Below, piece by piece: positions 8,726-18,549 of a stretch of DNA of 64,000 bases; position 1 is the stretch's first letter; every line of letters starts with the position of its first letter. The notes beneath the pieces are model-generated. The model was given only the letters and a program-made list of their open reading frames with translations. It ran no database searches and was not told the origin of the DNA. Origin of the DNA: an uncultured Spartobacteria bacterium (GTDB taxonomy: Bacteria > Verrucomicrobiota > Verrucomicrobiia > Chthoniobacterales > Terrimicrobiaceae); assembly GCA_937960895.1 (NCBI GenBank), contig CALCJD010000087.1:32870-96869 (forward strand). Reading direction: 5' to 3'. The translations under genes were made by a program, and so were the position numbers.

Positions 8726-9829
8726 CTACCGCACCACCTTGCGATGGATCCAGACGCTCTGCAGGATGCCCATGCTGAAGAGGGTGATCAGAAGGAACGA
8801 CCCGCCGTAACTCACGAAGGGCAGAGGCAGACCGGTGATGGGAGTCAGCGAAATGGTCATGCCGATGTTCATGAAGGTGTGCGTGAAAAACAGCAGCACA
8901 ATGCCCACGCACAATAATCGGCCGAGGTCGTCATTCGCCTCGAGGGCGACATACAGCATGATGGCAAAAAAGAGCGCAAAGACCGCAATCAGGATCACCC
9001 CGCCGATGAAGCCGTGCTGTTCCCCCATCACGGAAAAGATGAAGTCGTTGTGGACGATCGTGGACGGCAGAAACCCCAGTTCGTTTTGCGTGTTCGGCGC
9101 CTTGAATCCCTTGCCGTTCATGCCGCCGGAACCGATGGCGATGAGGGACTGGTTGATGTTCCAGCCGTCGCCGAGGGGATCCGCCTCCGGATTGATGAAC
9201 GTGGTGATGCGGCGGTATTGGTAATCCTTGAGCCCGAAAATCACCACCAGCGGCACAAGGGCCAGGGCAAGGATCAACAGGGAAATGAGCCACCGCTTCG
9301 GAATGTGGCCGATGAACATCATGCCCAAAACGACCGGCACCCAGACGATGCAGGATCCCAGGTCGGGCTGAATGAGAATCATCACCCAGGGCGCCCCCAC
9401 AATGGCCCCGCAGGCGAGAATGCGCAGAAAGGGCGCGGTTTTTTTCGAAGCCTCGAGGTAGATCGCAAGCGTCATGATGCCGGCGACGATGGCCAATTGG
9501 GAGGGCTGAAACATCATGACACCGAGATCGAGCCAGCTGCGGGCTCCAAATCGTTTCTCCCCCACCACCATCACCGCCACCAGACTCAGAATGCTGAGAA
9601 CGTAGAGCGGCACCGCGCCGATGCGGATCCATCGGTAGTCCACCAGGGACGTCGCAAAATAGACCGGAAGACAGATGGCGAGCCAGATCAGCTGCGAGCG
9701 GGCGAAGTTGTCATGGGGCCGCATCCAGGTCGCGCTGTAAATCGCGTAGATGCCGTACACGAGAAGCGCCATCATCAGCAGGAACAGAAGCCAGTTCATG
9801 CCGAGGAATTTTCGAAGGAGCGAATGCAT
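8726..9829 (-). CDS. rodA: Peptidoglycan polymerase RodA (SEDS family)
   Basis: Integral membrane glycosyltransferase that polymerises peptidoglycan for cell elongation with a partner class-B PBP. The 367 residues form about ten transmembrane segments. SEDS signatures are visible: FGARSWLDLG in the extracellular loop, FQPSQLAIVAGIM, NPEADPLGDGWNINQSLIAIGSGG, and the C-terminal GLPLPFVSYGGSFLL. No mreBCD or PBP2 gene lies beside it, which is unusual for rodA. It follows the OppF-type ATPase gene by 14 bp on the same strand and may be co-transcribed with it. Confidence 0.93.
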   Translation of the reverse strand: MHSLLRKFLGMNWLLFLLMMALLVYGIYAIYSATWMRPHDNFARSQLIWLAICLPVYFATSLVDYRWIRIGAVPLYVLSILSLVAVMVVGEKRFGARSWLDLGVMMFQPSQLAIVAGIMTLAIYLEASKKTAPFLRILACGAIVGAPWVMILIQPDLGSCIVWVPVVLGMMFIGHIPKRWLISLLILALALVPLVVIFGLKDYQYRRITTFINPEADPLGDGWNINQSLIAIGSGGMNGKGFKAPNTQNELGFLPSTIVHNDFIFSVMGEQHGFIGGVILIAVFALFFAIMLYVALEANDDLGRLLCVGIVLLFFTHTFMNIGMTISLTPITGLPLPFVSYGGSFLLITLFSMGILQSVWIHRKVVR

Positions 9830-9843
9830 AGGGCGCGAACTGC

Positions 9844-10632
<789 letters not shown>

Positions 10633-10715
10633 CGCGCTAAGGTGTCCGGACGTCCCGAAAAATCAAGCGTTCGTCGAAGCGGCGCCCGCTCCGGCCGGGG
10701 AATCAGCAACCGGTC

Positions 10716-11309
10716 TCATGTTTTCTGGGCAATGATAAAGACGTGATTTTCCGGGAGTTGGTCATATTCCACATGACGGCACAAACAGCCGGACGCCTCC
10801 AGCACGGCCACAAATCCCTCCACGCCCAGCGTGCTATAACCGAAATCCTCTTCCCAAAACCGTCCCGTGATCGTCCCCGGGCGTCCGCCTCCGCAGGTGA
10901 AGAGCAGCACGCCTTCGGGTGCCAAAGCCCCGCAGAGTTTGCGGGTCACCGGGTCCTGGGCCTCCAGCGGCAGGTGAAACGTGCTGTCCCAGGCGGTGAT
11001 GAGGTCGTAGGCATGCGGCGGCGTCCATTCGGCGATGTCGGCCACATGAAACACCGCCCCGGGGTTTCGCTCCCGGGACAGGGCCACCATTTCGCCGGAA
11101 ACATCCAACCCTTCGGGCCGGAATCCCTCCGCGGCGAACCGCGCGAGAAACCGTCCGGTGCTGCCGCATCCCACATCGAGGGCGCGTCGCCGGTTTTCCA
11201 CAAATTTCAACGCCCGCTCGAATGCGGCCATGCCGTAGGTGGCCGGCGTGTTTTCCTGCCACCGGCGGGCAATGCGGTCGTAGGCCGCTCCAATTTCCTG
11301 CGGGTTCAT
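10716..11309 (-). CDS. Class I SAM-dependent methyltransferase
   Basis: A soluble protein of 197 residues with the Rossmann methyltransferase pattern: motif I is ALDVGCGSTGRFLARF, the acidic end of strand 2 is GLDVSGEM, and motif IV-like is LITAWDSTFHLPLE. The fold suggests a small-molecule methyltransferase; the substrate cannot be read from the sequence. It is divergent from ogt with a 95-bp gap. Confidence 0.82.
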   Translation of the reverse strand: MNPQEIGAAYDRIARRWQENTPATYGMAAFERALKFVENRRRALDVGCGSTGRFLARFAAEGFRPEGLDVSGEMVALSRERNPGAVFHVADIAEWTPPHAYDLITAWDSTFHLPLEAQDPVTRKLCGALAPEGVLLFTCGGGRPGTITGRFWEEDFGYSTLGVEGFVAVLEASGCLCRHVEYDQLPENHVFIIAQKT

Positions 11310-11404
11310 GACGTTTCCCGCACTCTGGCGCCTTCCCGATTTTCAGGCAAGCCTCCCCCAACCTTCCCGCTGGACGCCCGGCCCGTCCTCGCCGACAATG
11401 AGGC

Positions 11405-11896
11405 ATGCCGTCCACCGTTTTCGACACCCCCATCGGTCCGTGCGGCCTTTCGTGGACGGATGCGTTGCTCACCGGCTTTTCCCTTCCGCCTCCGCTGGCC
11501 GGTTTCCTCCCGCGGGAGGTTCCCTCCTTTGTTGCCGGGATCATCAGCCGTGTCCGTCTTCATTTGTCGGGGCACCTGGACGATTTTTCCGACCTCCCCT
11601 ACGACTGGAACCGGGTGACCGAATTCCAGCGCGCCGTCTATCAGGCCGCCCTGCGCGTCAAGGCGGGGGAAACCGCGACCTACGGACAGTTGGCGCGCGC
11701 CATCGGCCAGCCGCCGGCGGCCGCCCGCGCGGTGGGCACCGCGCTCGGACAAAATCCCTGGCCCCTGCTCGTTCCCTGTCACCGGTTCATCGGGGCGGAC
11801 GGCCGCATGACCGGCTTTTCCGCTCCGGGCGGCATTCGGACGAAATTGCGCCTCCTGGTTCTGGAGGGGGCACAGTTCTTTGCGGAAGGCGCCTGA
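11405..11896 (+). CDS. ogt: Methylated-DNA-protein-cysteine methyltransferase
   Basis: Suicide DNA-repair enzyme that takes alkyl groups from O6-alkylguanine onto a cysteine. The 163 residues end with the conserved C-terminal domain: YGQLARAIG, the helix-turn-helix with ARAVGTALGQNP, and the active-site LVPCHRFIGADGRMTGF. The N-terminal part is short, as in Ogt proteins without the Ada regulatory domain. The next gene starts 13 bp downstream. Confidence 0.9.
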   Translation: MPSTVFDTPIGPCGLSWTDALLTGFSLPPPLAGFLPREVPSFVAGIISRVRLHLSGHLDDFSDLPYDWNRVTEFQRAVYQAALRVKAGETATYGQLARAIGQPPAAARAVGTALGQNPWPLLVPCHRFIGADGRMTGFSAPGGIRTKLRLLVLEGAQFFAEGA

Positions 11897-11908
11897 ATTT
11901 CGTCCCGC

Positions 11909-12706
11909 ATGACCCTCCGTCCTCTGCTCCTTCTGTTTGCCGCGGGGTTGCTGTCCTTCCCCGCACGGGCCCAGGAGGAATCCGTTTTCGGCACCACCAA
12001 GGCCAGCGAGACCGCGCTCATCGGCATTCTCTACGATTTGAAACAGGACCAGAGCCGGAAGCCCCGGCACATGAACAACCCCGCCTTCCACAAGGTGATC
12101 GACGAGTTCCTGTCGAAGGGCTGGGACGAGAGTGTGCTCAACCGCTATTACCGCGTGACGCGTCCGCTTTACACGACGCAGATCTTCATTCCCCTCATCA
12201 ATGCCAATGCGGCCCCCAAGGCGTTCGGCGTGGAAAACATCGTCAAACCCAGCTTCTGGCTCATCCATTACAAGGGGCAGGTCAGCGCGCCGTCCGACGG
12301 GGAGTGGCGTTTCTGGGGGGACGGCGAGGAAGTCTGCAGCGTGGCCGTCGACGGCCAACCGGTCCTGCTGGCCAACTGGCGCGAAATCACCACGCCCTCG
12401 GTGAACTGGAAGTCCCCCGAGCCGCCCGGCCGGAAGGTCGCCAACTCGCACCTGCGGGCCGGCACCTGGTTTTCCCTGAAAAAGGGACAGATCATCGACC
12501 TCGACATCCTGATCGGCGAGCGCGCCGGCGGCGTCTTCTGTGCGTTTTTGCTGATTGAGAAAAAGGGGGAAACCTATCCGATGCAGGACGGACACCCGGT
12601 GTTTCCCGTCTTCCAACTGGCCCCGTTTGACACCCCCCAACCGGAAAGCACCAAGGTCGGTCCGCCCATCCTGCCGAACGGTCCGATTTGGAAAGCGATC
12701 CAGTAA
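11909..12706 (+). CDS. Exported protein with PA14-like region, function unknown
   Basis: A 265-residue protein with a Sec signal peptide ending near PARAQEES. The middle contains a stretch like PA14 domains: FWLIHYKGQVSAP, DGEWRFWGDGEEV, VAVDGQPVLLANWR, then a later LKKGQIIDLDILIGE strand. PA14 domains bind carbohydrate or protein surfaces outside the cell. The order of these elements fits a degenerate single PA14 fold, but no binding residues can be assigned. The preceding region has a conserved-looking NPAFHKVIDEFLSKGWD. The stop is 45 bp from the convergent GH92 stop with a strong hairpin between them. Confidence 0.65.
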   Translation: MTLRPLLLLFAAGLLSFPARAQEESVFGTTKASETALIGILYDLKQDQSRKPRHMNNPAFHKVIDEFLSKGWDESVLNRYYRVTRPLYTTQIFIPLINANAAPKAFGVENIVKPSFWLIHYKGQVSAPSDGEWRFWGDGEEVCSVAVDGQPVLLANWREITTPSVNWKSPEPPGRKVANSHLRAGTWFSLKKGQIIDLDILIGERAGGVFCAFLLIEKKGETYPMQDGHPVFPVFQLAPFDTPQPESTKVGPPILPNGPIWKAIQ

Positions 12707-12711
12707 CCGAT

Positions 12712-12739
12712 GGAGGGACGGCCGCCGGCCCGTCCCTCC
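12712..12739. terminator. 10-bp perfect hairpin between convergent genes
   Basis: GGAGGGACGG (12712-12721) pairs perfectly with CCGTCCCTCC (12730-12739) around an 8-base GC loop. It lies exactly between the stops of the PA14-like gene and the GH92 gene, so it probably ends transcription from both sides. Confidence 0.7.
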
Positions 12740-12751
12740 GCAGGCTTCCGA

Positions 12752-14653
12752 CTACGCGCCCGGGAACCGGAAGACGTCCGGTGTGCCGGGACAGAGCGGG
12801 AACATTCCAAGGCAGGCAAAAACATACCAGGCGGCCATTTCGCCGTTGTCCTCGTCCCCCGGAAAACTGTCCGGCGTATAAAGTTCATTGGCCACCCGGT
12901 GGATCCAATGGACGGCTTTTTCCGGACGGCCCGCCTGGGCGTAGAGCGCCAGAAAATGGTGCACCGGCTGGTTGGAATGCGCGTATTGACCGAAATCGGC
13001 CATGGCCATTTCGGTCATTTCGTGGATCTCGCACGGATAGTCACCCGCGGTGAAATGGGGCGGCGTGGCAAACATCGCGTCGAGCTTGCGCACCAGGGCG
13101 TCGTTGCCGCCGAAGAGCGCCGCCAATCCGGCGGGGTCGTGCGGCACGTGAAAGGTGTGCTGCCACGGGCCGCCTTCGATGAACGGACCGCCCCATTCGA
13201 ACTCATCGAACGGTTCCCTCCAGGAGCCGTCCGCATTCCGTCCGCGCATGAATCCCACGGACGGATCAAAAACATGGCGGTAATTTTTCGCACGGCGTTC
13301 CAGCTCCTCCGCCTCGCGTTCGCGACCGAGAAACCGGGCCACCCGGCTGATGCAGAAATCATCGTAGGCGTAGTCGAGCGTCGCCGAGGTGGCATGATGG
13401 TATTTGTCCGCGGGCACGTATCCGAGACGCAGATAATCCTCCAGTCCGACCCGGCCGAAATGCGGATCATCGCTGGGCACGGTGGCGTCCTTCCAGAGAT
13501 AGGAAAACGCCTCCTCAACGTTCCAATCCACCACGCCCCGCGCGAGGGCATCGGCGACCACCACATTGAAATGTGTGCCGATCATGCAATTTCGCGGACC
13601 CGGACTCGGCCATTTCGGCGACCATCCGGCCTCCCGGCAGGCGTTCACCCAGCCGTCCAGCATGCGGCGAAGCGTTTCCGGATAAAACAGGCCGAGCAGC
13701 GGGAACAGCGTGCGGTAGGTGTCCCAGAATCCGGTGTCCGCGCAGAGCCCCCCTTCGTGCACCGCACCGTCGTAGGGACTGTAATGCACCACCCTTCCGT
13801 CCGCGGTGTGTTCATCCAGAAACCGCGGAAACAACAGGCAGCGGTAGAGGCAGGAGGCAAACAACCGGGCCTGCCGTTCATCACGCGGGGCGAAGGAGAT
13901 CCGCGAGAGATGCTCGTTCCAGACCGCCTCCCCGTCGGCGGCAATTTCCTCGAGCGGACGACCGATCAGTTCGCGTTCGAGACTGACCGTCGCCAGTTCG
14001 GTCGAAACAAAGGACGCCGCCAGGCGAAGCTCCAGGCGTTCCACCTCCGGGGCGAATTCGAAGACGCAGCCATTGCCCACCGGCACGCTGCGAAGCGGGA
14101 CGGCATCGAACTCCGCGACAAAACGCAGACCGAAATCCCCGGCCACCCCGCCGGTGAAATTGCGGGAAATCCCCTGAAACCGGCGCGGCTGCGCGGTCGG
14201 TCCCCATTCAAACGCATCCGCAAAAAACAGCCGCACCCGCAGAGCCTCCGCCGCCCTCCGATGAAAACGAAACACCGCCCCGCGCCCGGTGGGGGCCATT
14301 TCCAGGCCGACGCGGTAACGGAGCAGTTCGGTCCGAAAATAATGCGGATGCAGCACCGCCTCGCCGAGGCGGTAGGCGGAAGCCTGATGATCGATGGCCT
14401 CAAAAAACGGTCCCGTGAAGGCCGTGACCAGCAGGTTGCCGTAGTCATCCATCCACGGGCTCGGTTGGTGGGTGAGCCTCAGTCCCTGAAGTTTGCGATG
14501 CTCCGGGTGGAACATCCAGGGGCTCTGCTGCGTTTGCAGACTCCAATGATGCAGGCCCCACGGACGGGCGATCAGGGGCAGGGTGTTTCCGGTGGAGAAA
14601 TCACGCTCCGAACGCGTGCCCTGGAGAAGATTGACCTGAGTGACGGGATTCAT
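12752..14653 (-). CDS. GH92 family alpha-mannosidase, C-terminally short
   Basis: Predicted exo-acting, calcium-dependent alpha-mannosidase of 633 residues. The N-terminal beta-sandwich is seen in PWGLHHWSLQT and the HQPSPWMDDYGN stretch. The helical barrel carries DTGFWDTYRTLFPLL, HATSATLDYAYDDFCISRVA, and the conserved GDEDNGEMAAWYVFACLG with its catalytic acidic residues. Family members normally continue about 80-100 residues beyond that motif; this protein stops some 20 residues after it at CPGTPDVFRFPGA, right before the hairpin at 12712-12739. No other frame downstream restores the missing part. The ATG at 14653 overlaps the upstream esterase stop as ATGA; longer upstream frame is spurious. 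No signal peptide is visible. Confidence 0.85.
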   Translation of the reverse strand: MNPVTQVNLLQGTRSERDFSTGNTLPLIARPWGLHHWSLQTQQSPWMFHPEHRKLQGLRLTHQPSPWMDDYGNLLVTAFTGPFFEAIDHQASAYRLGEAVLHPHYFRTELLRYRVGLEMAPTGRGAVFRFHRRAAEALRVRLFFADAFEWGPTAQPRRFQGISRNFTGGVAGDFGLRFVAEFDAVPLRSVPVGNGCVFEFAPEVERLELRLAASFVSTELATVSLERELIGRPLEEIAADGEAVWNEHLSRISFAPRDERQARLFASCLYRCLLFPRFLDEHTADGRVVHYSPYDGAVHEGGLCADTGFWDTYRTLFPLLGLFYPETLRRMLDGWVNACREAGWSPKWPSPGPRNCMIGTHFNVVVADALARGVVDWNVEEAFSYLWKDATVPSDDPHFGRVGLEDYLRLGYVPADKYHHATSATLDYAYDDFCISRVARFLGREREAEELERRAKNYRHVFDPSVGFMRGRNADGSWREPFDEFEWGGPFIEGGPWQHTFHVPHDPAGLAALFGGNDALVRKLDAMFATPPHFTAGDYPCEIHEMTEMAMADFGQYAHSNQPVHHFLALYAQAGRPEKAVHWIHRVANELYTPDSFPGDEDNGEMAAWYVFACLGMFPLCPGTPDVFRFPGA

Positions 14654-16515
14654 GTCTGCGAAGTCTGCGGGTTGCGCGTGGTGAGTTCCCAGTCGTCGGT
14701 GCGGAACGGCGAGGCCGGCAGCCCGGCGGAATTTTCCAGCGTGCAGTCGGGATTGTCCTGCCAGCCGTACCGGACAGCCACGGGCTGATCGAGTCCGGGC
14801 GCACTCACCCGCACCGTGTCCGGAGCGACGATCTCCGCCTGCGCCCACCGCCATTTCCGGTCGGCTCCCGCAATCTGAAACGCGGTCAGCGGCCGGTCCT
14901 CGCGGCAGCGCAGTCCGTCCCCCACATGCACAAAACGAACAAACACCGCACCGTCCTCGATCCCGTGGTCCGCCGCCAGGGGCGCATGCCACGGTTCCTC
15001 CACGATGCCGTAGACCTCGGCGAGCGCCCAGCGGGCCAGGCGCTCACCCACGGGTTTCTTGAGGCGGGGATGAATGTTGTCGGCCTCCCCGACGTCGATC
15101 GTGACGGCGAGTCCGGTGGCGGGCACGGTGCGGGCGGCGAGCAATTGCGCATCCCGCAATTCCGCCCATTCACTGGGCCCGGGCTCCGCGGTCCGCTCCC
15201 CGTAGTTGGTCAGTTGGACGATGCCAAAGGGCAGCAGGGGGTCCTTCCAGAGACGCCGCCAGGTGGCGATGAGATCCGGCAGCAGCGTACGGTAGAGCGC
15301 CGCGCGGACCGCGTCGGATTCGCCCTGATACCAGAGAAACCCGCGGATGGCCATGCGGAGCAACGGGTGGATCATGCCGTTGTAAAGGACCGCGGGGGGA
15401 ATCGGCCGGGAACTGACGCGAAGCGGAAAGGCCTTTTCCACGCGGGCCTTCCAGGGACCGTCCAGGGACAGGGTGGTTTCGGGATCCTCCGCCGGATAAA
15501 GGGAGGCCCCCTTTACGATGCCGCCAAATCCCCATTGGTCGAAAACCCGCACCGCAATCACCAGCCGACCCTCCGCGCTCAGTGCGGCGGGGATGGGATA
15601 AAGCCGTTTGGTCGCAAAGGCGCTTGGAGCCTCGGGGCCCAGGCCTCCGACCCGCGTGCCGTTGACATAGGTGTCGTCGAAATCGTCACACGCCCCGAAG
15701 TACAGGATCAACTCCCTCCCCCGCCAGGCGGGCGGCACTTCGACGGTTTTGCGATACCAGACCGCACCATTCAGCTGCCAGCCCTGTTCCTGCCACAGGC
15801 CCGGAACCTCCAGCGTCTGCCAGGACTCCGTGTCGCATGTTTCCCAACCGGCCGATTCCGGCGAGCGGCCTTCGTCCACGTGGGGCTGCAGTTCCTCCGC
15901 CGCGGGGCCCTCCCAGGAACCGGTCAGTCCGGCATACGCGGGACGGGATTCCAGGACATCCTGCGGCAGCCAGCAGGCGATCTGGGTTCCGCCAAAGGCC
16001 GGCACCAAAAGCCCGACCGGGCAACCGAGACACTCGCGAAGCCGGCGCCCGAAATACCAGGCCACGGCGGAAAAATTTCCCGCCTTCGCCGGCGTGGAGA
16101 CCTCCCATTGCCCCTCCGGTTCCGGGATCGGTTCGGGCGCCGGGGTGCGCAGAACCGTGAACACCCGAAGAAGGGGATCCTCCGCCGCCGCGACGTCATC
16201 CTCCGTTCCGGGAGTCATCGCCAGCGTCCATTCCATGTTCGACTGACCCGAACAGAGCCACACCTCGCCGACGGCCAGGTCGGAACGGCGCAGCACACGG
16301 CCGCCACCGCGAACGGTCAGCTCCAGTCCCTCACCCGCCTCCCGCGCCGGAAAAACCGCCTCCCAGCGCCCGTCTTCCGCCGCGCAAACGGTGCGGGATT
16401 CTCCGGCGAAATCGACTTCGATCCGGGTGCCCGGGGTCGCTTCGCCGTGAATGAGGATGGGTTTGCCGCGTTGGAAAACCGCGTGGTCCGACAGCAGGGG
16501 ATGAAGGGTTGGCAT
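14650..16515 (-). CDS. Sialate O-acetylesterase (SASA family)
   Basis: SGNH-type carbohydrate esterase of 621 residues that removes O-acetyl groups from sugars. An N-terminal beta domain (HAVFQRGKPILIHGEATPG) precedes the catalytic Ser in WLCSGQSNMEW (Ser92). Further blocks are AVAWYFGRRL, VGLLVPAFGGTQIACW and FLWYQGESDA; a jelly-roll insert lies around residues 210-340. It begins without a signal peptide, which suggests a cytoplasmic location unlike many secreted homologues. Translationally coupled to the GH92 gene by a 4-base overlap, so the two enzymes probably act on the same acetylated mannose-containing glycan. Confidence 0.88.
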   Translation of the reverse strand: MPTLHPLLSDHAVFQRGKPILIHGEATPGTRIEVDFAGESRTVCAAEDGRWEAVFPAREAGEGLELTVRGGGRVLRRSDLAVGEVWLCSGQSNMEWTLAMTPGTEDDVAAAEDPLLRVFTVLRTPAPEPIPEPEGQWEVSTPAKAGNFSAVAWYFGRRLRECLGCPVGLLVPAFGGTQIACWLPQDVLESRPAYAGLTGSWEGPAAEELQPHVDEGRSPESAGWETCDTESWQTLEVPGLWQEQGWQLNGAVWYRKTVEVPPAWRGRELILYFGACDDFDDTYVNGTRVGGLGPEAPSAFATKRLYPIPAALSAEGRLVIAVRVFDQWGFGGIVKGASLYPAEDPETTLSLDGPWKARVEKAFPLRVSSRPIPPAVLYNGMIHPLLRMAIRGFLWYQGESDAVRAALYRTLLPDLIATWRRLWKDPLLPFGIVQLTNYGERTAEPGPSEWAELRDAQLLAARTVPATGLAVTIDVGEADNIHPRLKKPVGERLARWALAEVYGIVEEPWHAPLAADHGIEDGAVFVRFVHVGDGLRCREDRPLTAFQIAGADRKWRWAQAEIVAPDTVRVSAPGLDQPVAVRYGWQDNPDCTLENSAGLPASPFRTDDWELTTRNPQTSQT

Positions 16516-16597
16516 GGGGAAATTCGGGCGGGCGGGACGTCCCTCCGGCGGGAACAGCCTCTCCCGGGATCAAACGGCGTGGTGAGCCCGCCGACAA

Positions 16598-17854
16598 TTA
16601 CGAAATCGCGTCCGCCGTGGCGTGGGAGGCCGCGGTTTCCGCCGACGGCGGATTCTCGCAAATCACATCGAGCTTGAGATCGTGCAGCGCCCGGATGAGA
16701 TCCGCGTCGATCTTCTCCCGTCCCCCGCAGGTCTGGCGAACCAGGAATTTCAGGGCGGGATTTTCGGTCGACTGGGAAACCTCCCCGCGCGCCAGCGCCA
16801 GGGCGCTCTTGAGCAGCCACTGGCCGACATATTCGAAATTCTGGGCGACCGTGCTCAGCGGGGGATCGCTGTAATGGCTCGCATCCGTGTTGTTGTATCC
16901 CACGATGCAAAAATCCGCCGGAGCGCTCAGTCCGAGCTTGTGCATGGCGGTCATGAAACGCAGCGCATGCTCGTCGTCGTAACTGATGATCGCCAGATCC
17001 CCGCGGTAGGCCTTCCACCGGGCCGCCAACCGGTCCATCGCCTGCGTGCCCGGAGGCACCAGGCCGCACAACATCTGGAGATTCTCGCGCGAAGTGAAGC
17101 AGGAGTAGGAACCCAGTTTTTGCTGCAAAATGAGATCGCCCGGAGCGTCAGGACCCAGGAACGCGATGCGCGAGTGACCCAGTTTGACAAAATACTGGCC
17201 CAGCGCCTCGGTTCCCGTCAGCAACGTCGCGCCGAAAAGACTCTTCTCGAAACAGTATTTTTCGAGTCCGGGAATGAGAATGGGCAGGCTCACCGGAATG
17301 GGACAACGCAGCACAAAACTGCGCACCGCCTCGGTCATGGTATGCGGGAACCACGGCAGCGTGAGCGCGACGCAGCCTTCCTTCTTCATCATTTCGGCCT
17401 GACGCAATCCGTCGTCGGCAAAGTCCCGCACCCAGCAGGACCTCAGCTCCACCGATTCGGTGAGGGCGACGTGCGCAATCGCTTGCAACACCCCGAAGGC
17501 ATAGGCGTTGCCCTTTTCGTAAACCAGCAGTCCAATCCGGTTTTGCCGCGGACCCGAACCGGCCGCCGGGGGCGGCGTCTCCTTGGGCGCGATGAACGTG
17601 CCGCTCCCGATCCGGCGGGTGATCAGGCCGTCATTCACCAGCTGCTTGAGGGCCTTTCGAACCGTGAGAAAATTGCACTGGTACTCGATCGCCAGATCGC
17701 GTTCGGCCGGCAGCTTGGCCCCGGCCGGCAAGGTCGCCGCAAGCTGGCGCAATTCCAGCTCCACCCGTTTATGCTTGAGTTGCTTGAGTTTCAATCTGTG
17801 CCTTCCGCGTATGCTCTGAGAACCCGCAAATACTATAGCGAACGTATATGTCAC
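16598..17854 (-). CDS. GntR-LacI chimeric transcriptional regulator
   Basis: DNA-binding regulator with a GntR-type winged helix at the N terminus (LPAGAKLPAERDLA, then VRKALKQLVNDGLITRRIGSGTFI) fused to a LacI/periplasmic-binding-type sensor (NRIGLLVYEKGNAYAFGVLQ, LGHSRIAFLGPD, IVGYNNTDASHYSDPPLSTV). This AraR-like architecture usually binds a sugar and acts as a repressor of neighbouring sugar genes. The ATG at 17854 gives 418 residues; the folded part begins about 20-25 residues later, and a TTG following GGAAGG near 17794 is another possible start. It is divergent from the CBM-like/FAD gene pair and upstream of the esterase-mannosidase pair, so it probably controls both sides. Confidence 0.85.
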   Translation of the reverse strand: MTYTFAIVFAGSQSIRGRHRLKLKQLKHKRVELELRQLAATLPAGAKLPAERDLAIEYQCNFLTVRKALKQLVNDGLITRRIGSGTFIAPKETPPPAAGSGPRQNRIGLLVYEKGNAYAFGVLQAIAHVALTESVELRSCWVRDFADDGLRQAEMMKKEGCVALTLPWFPHTMTEAVRSFVLRCPIPVSLPILIPGLEKYCFEKSLFGATLLTGTEALGQYFVKLGHSRIAFLGPDAPGDLILQQKLGSYSCFTSRENLQMLCGLVPPGTQAMDRLAARWKAYRGDLAIISYDDEHALRFMTAMHKLGLSAPADFCIVGYNNTDASHYSDPPLSTVAQNFEYVGQWLLKSALALARGEVSQSTENPALKFLVRQTCGGREKIDADLIRALHDLKLDVICENPPSAETAASHATADAIS

Positions 17855-17928
17855 AAGGAAAACTTGGGGGAAAACACAGTATTTCTTCCCAGTGCAGTCA
17901 GTCGTTCCCCCGAAACATGGACTTTGTA

Positions 17929-17950
17929 ATTATAAAGCATTGACATATCA
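17929..17950 (-). promoter_or_regulatory. Candidate -10 box and operator-like site in the AT-rich regulator upstream region
   Basis: The 119 bp between the divergent regulator and CBM-like genes are strikingly AT-rich against their surroundings. On the minus strand TATAAT (17934-17929) could serve as the -10 box of the regulator gene. Next to it the near-palindrome TGACATATCA (17941-17950) overlaps a plus-strand TTGACA (17940-17945). An 8-base inverted copy of part of it, ATATGTCA, lies at 17846-17853. No good plus-strand -10 follows the TTGACA. This may be where the GntR-LacI protein binds, but the evidence is only positional. Confidence 0.35.
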
Positions 17951-17973
17951 TTTGGACCGAAGAAAATTTCCGC

Positions 17974-18492
17974 ATGAAATTTCTGCGGTTCCCTCTTCTT
18001 TTCCTGTCCGTGTCCACCCTCCTGGCGGCCGAACCCGGCAACACCCTCATTCCGAACGGCGATTTTGAAAACGGTTCGACGTCCTGGGCCGTTGGCAACG
18101 GCGTGACGGTGGAGGAGGAGGACGGCAATCATTTCCTGCGCATCCAGTCCCCGGAGCCCAACACCCAGGTGCAGGCTCACCGCAAGGTGGCGATTCCGGC
18201 GGGCACGCAGAAGGTCAAGGTCTCGTTCCGCACCCGCTACGAAAACATCGTGCCCGGGGAGGCCAACTGGCATGTCGGCAGTCTGGTCATGCATTTCCGG
18301 GACAGCAGCGGGGCCATCGTCAAACCGGATCCGAAGCCGTTCCCGTTCAAGGGCAAGTCCAACGGGTGGATCGAGAAGGACGTGGAGCTCGACGTGCCGG
18401 AGGGAGCCGTGGAACTGGAGTTTCTGCTGGCGCTGTTCCGCGTCCAACAGGGCACGATTGACTTCGACGACATCGTGGTCCTGCCGGAATAG
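17974..18492 (+). CDS. Exported CBM-like carbohydrate-binding protein
   Basis: A 172-residue protein with a signal peptide (MKFLRFPLLFLSVSTLLAAEP). The rest has the signature of jelly-roll CBM4/9/22-like modules: LIPNGDFENGSTSWAV at the start, a long run of strands in the middle, and QGTIDFDDIVVLPE at the end. Such modules bind glycans; no catalytic domain is attached. It lies divergent from the GntR-LacI regulator and 57 bp before the FAD oxidoreductase gene. Confidence 0.75.
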   Translation: MKFLRFPLLFLSVSTLLAAEPGNTLIPNGDFENGSTSWAVGNGVTVEEEDGNHFLRIQSPEPNTQVQAHRKVAIPAGTQKVKVSFRTRYENIVPGEANWHVGSLVMHFRDSSGAIVKPDPKPFPFKGKSNGWIEKDVELDVPEGAVELEFLLALFRVQQGTIDFDDIVVLPE

Positions 18493-18549
18493 TCCGGTTT
18501 TGCATCCCTGCCTTGCGGGACACCGATCCCGCGTCATTCTGTTTTTTTC

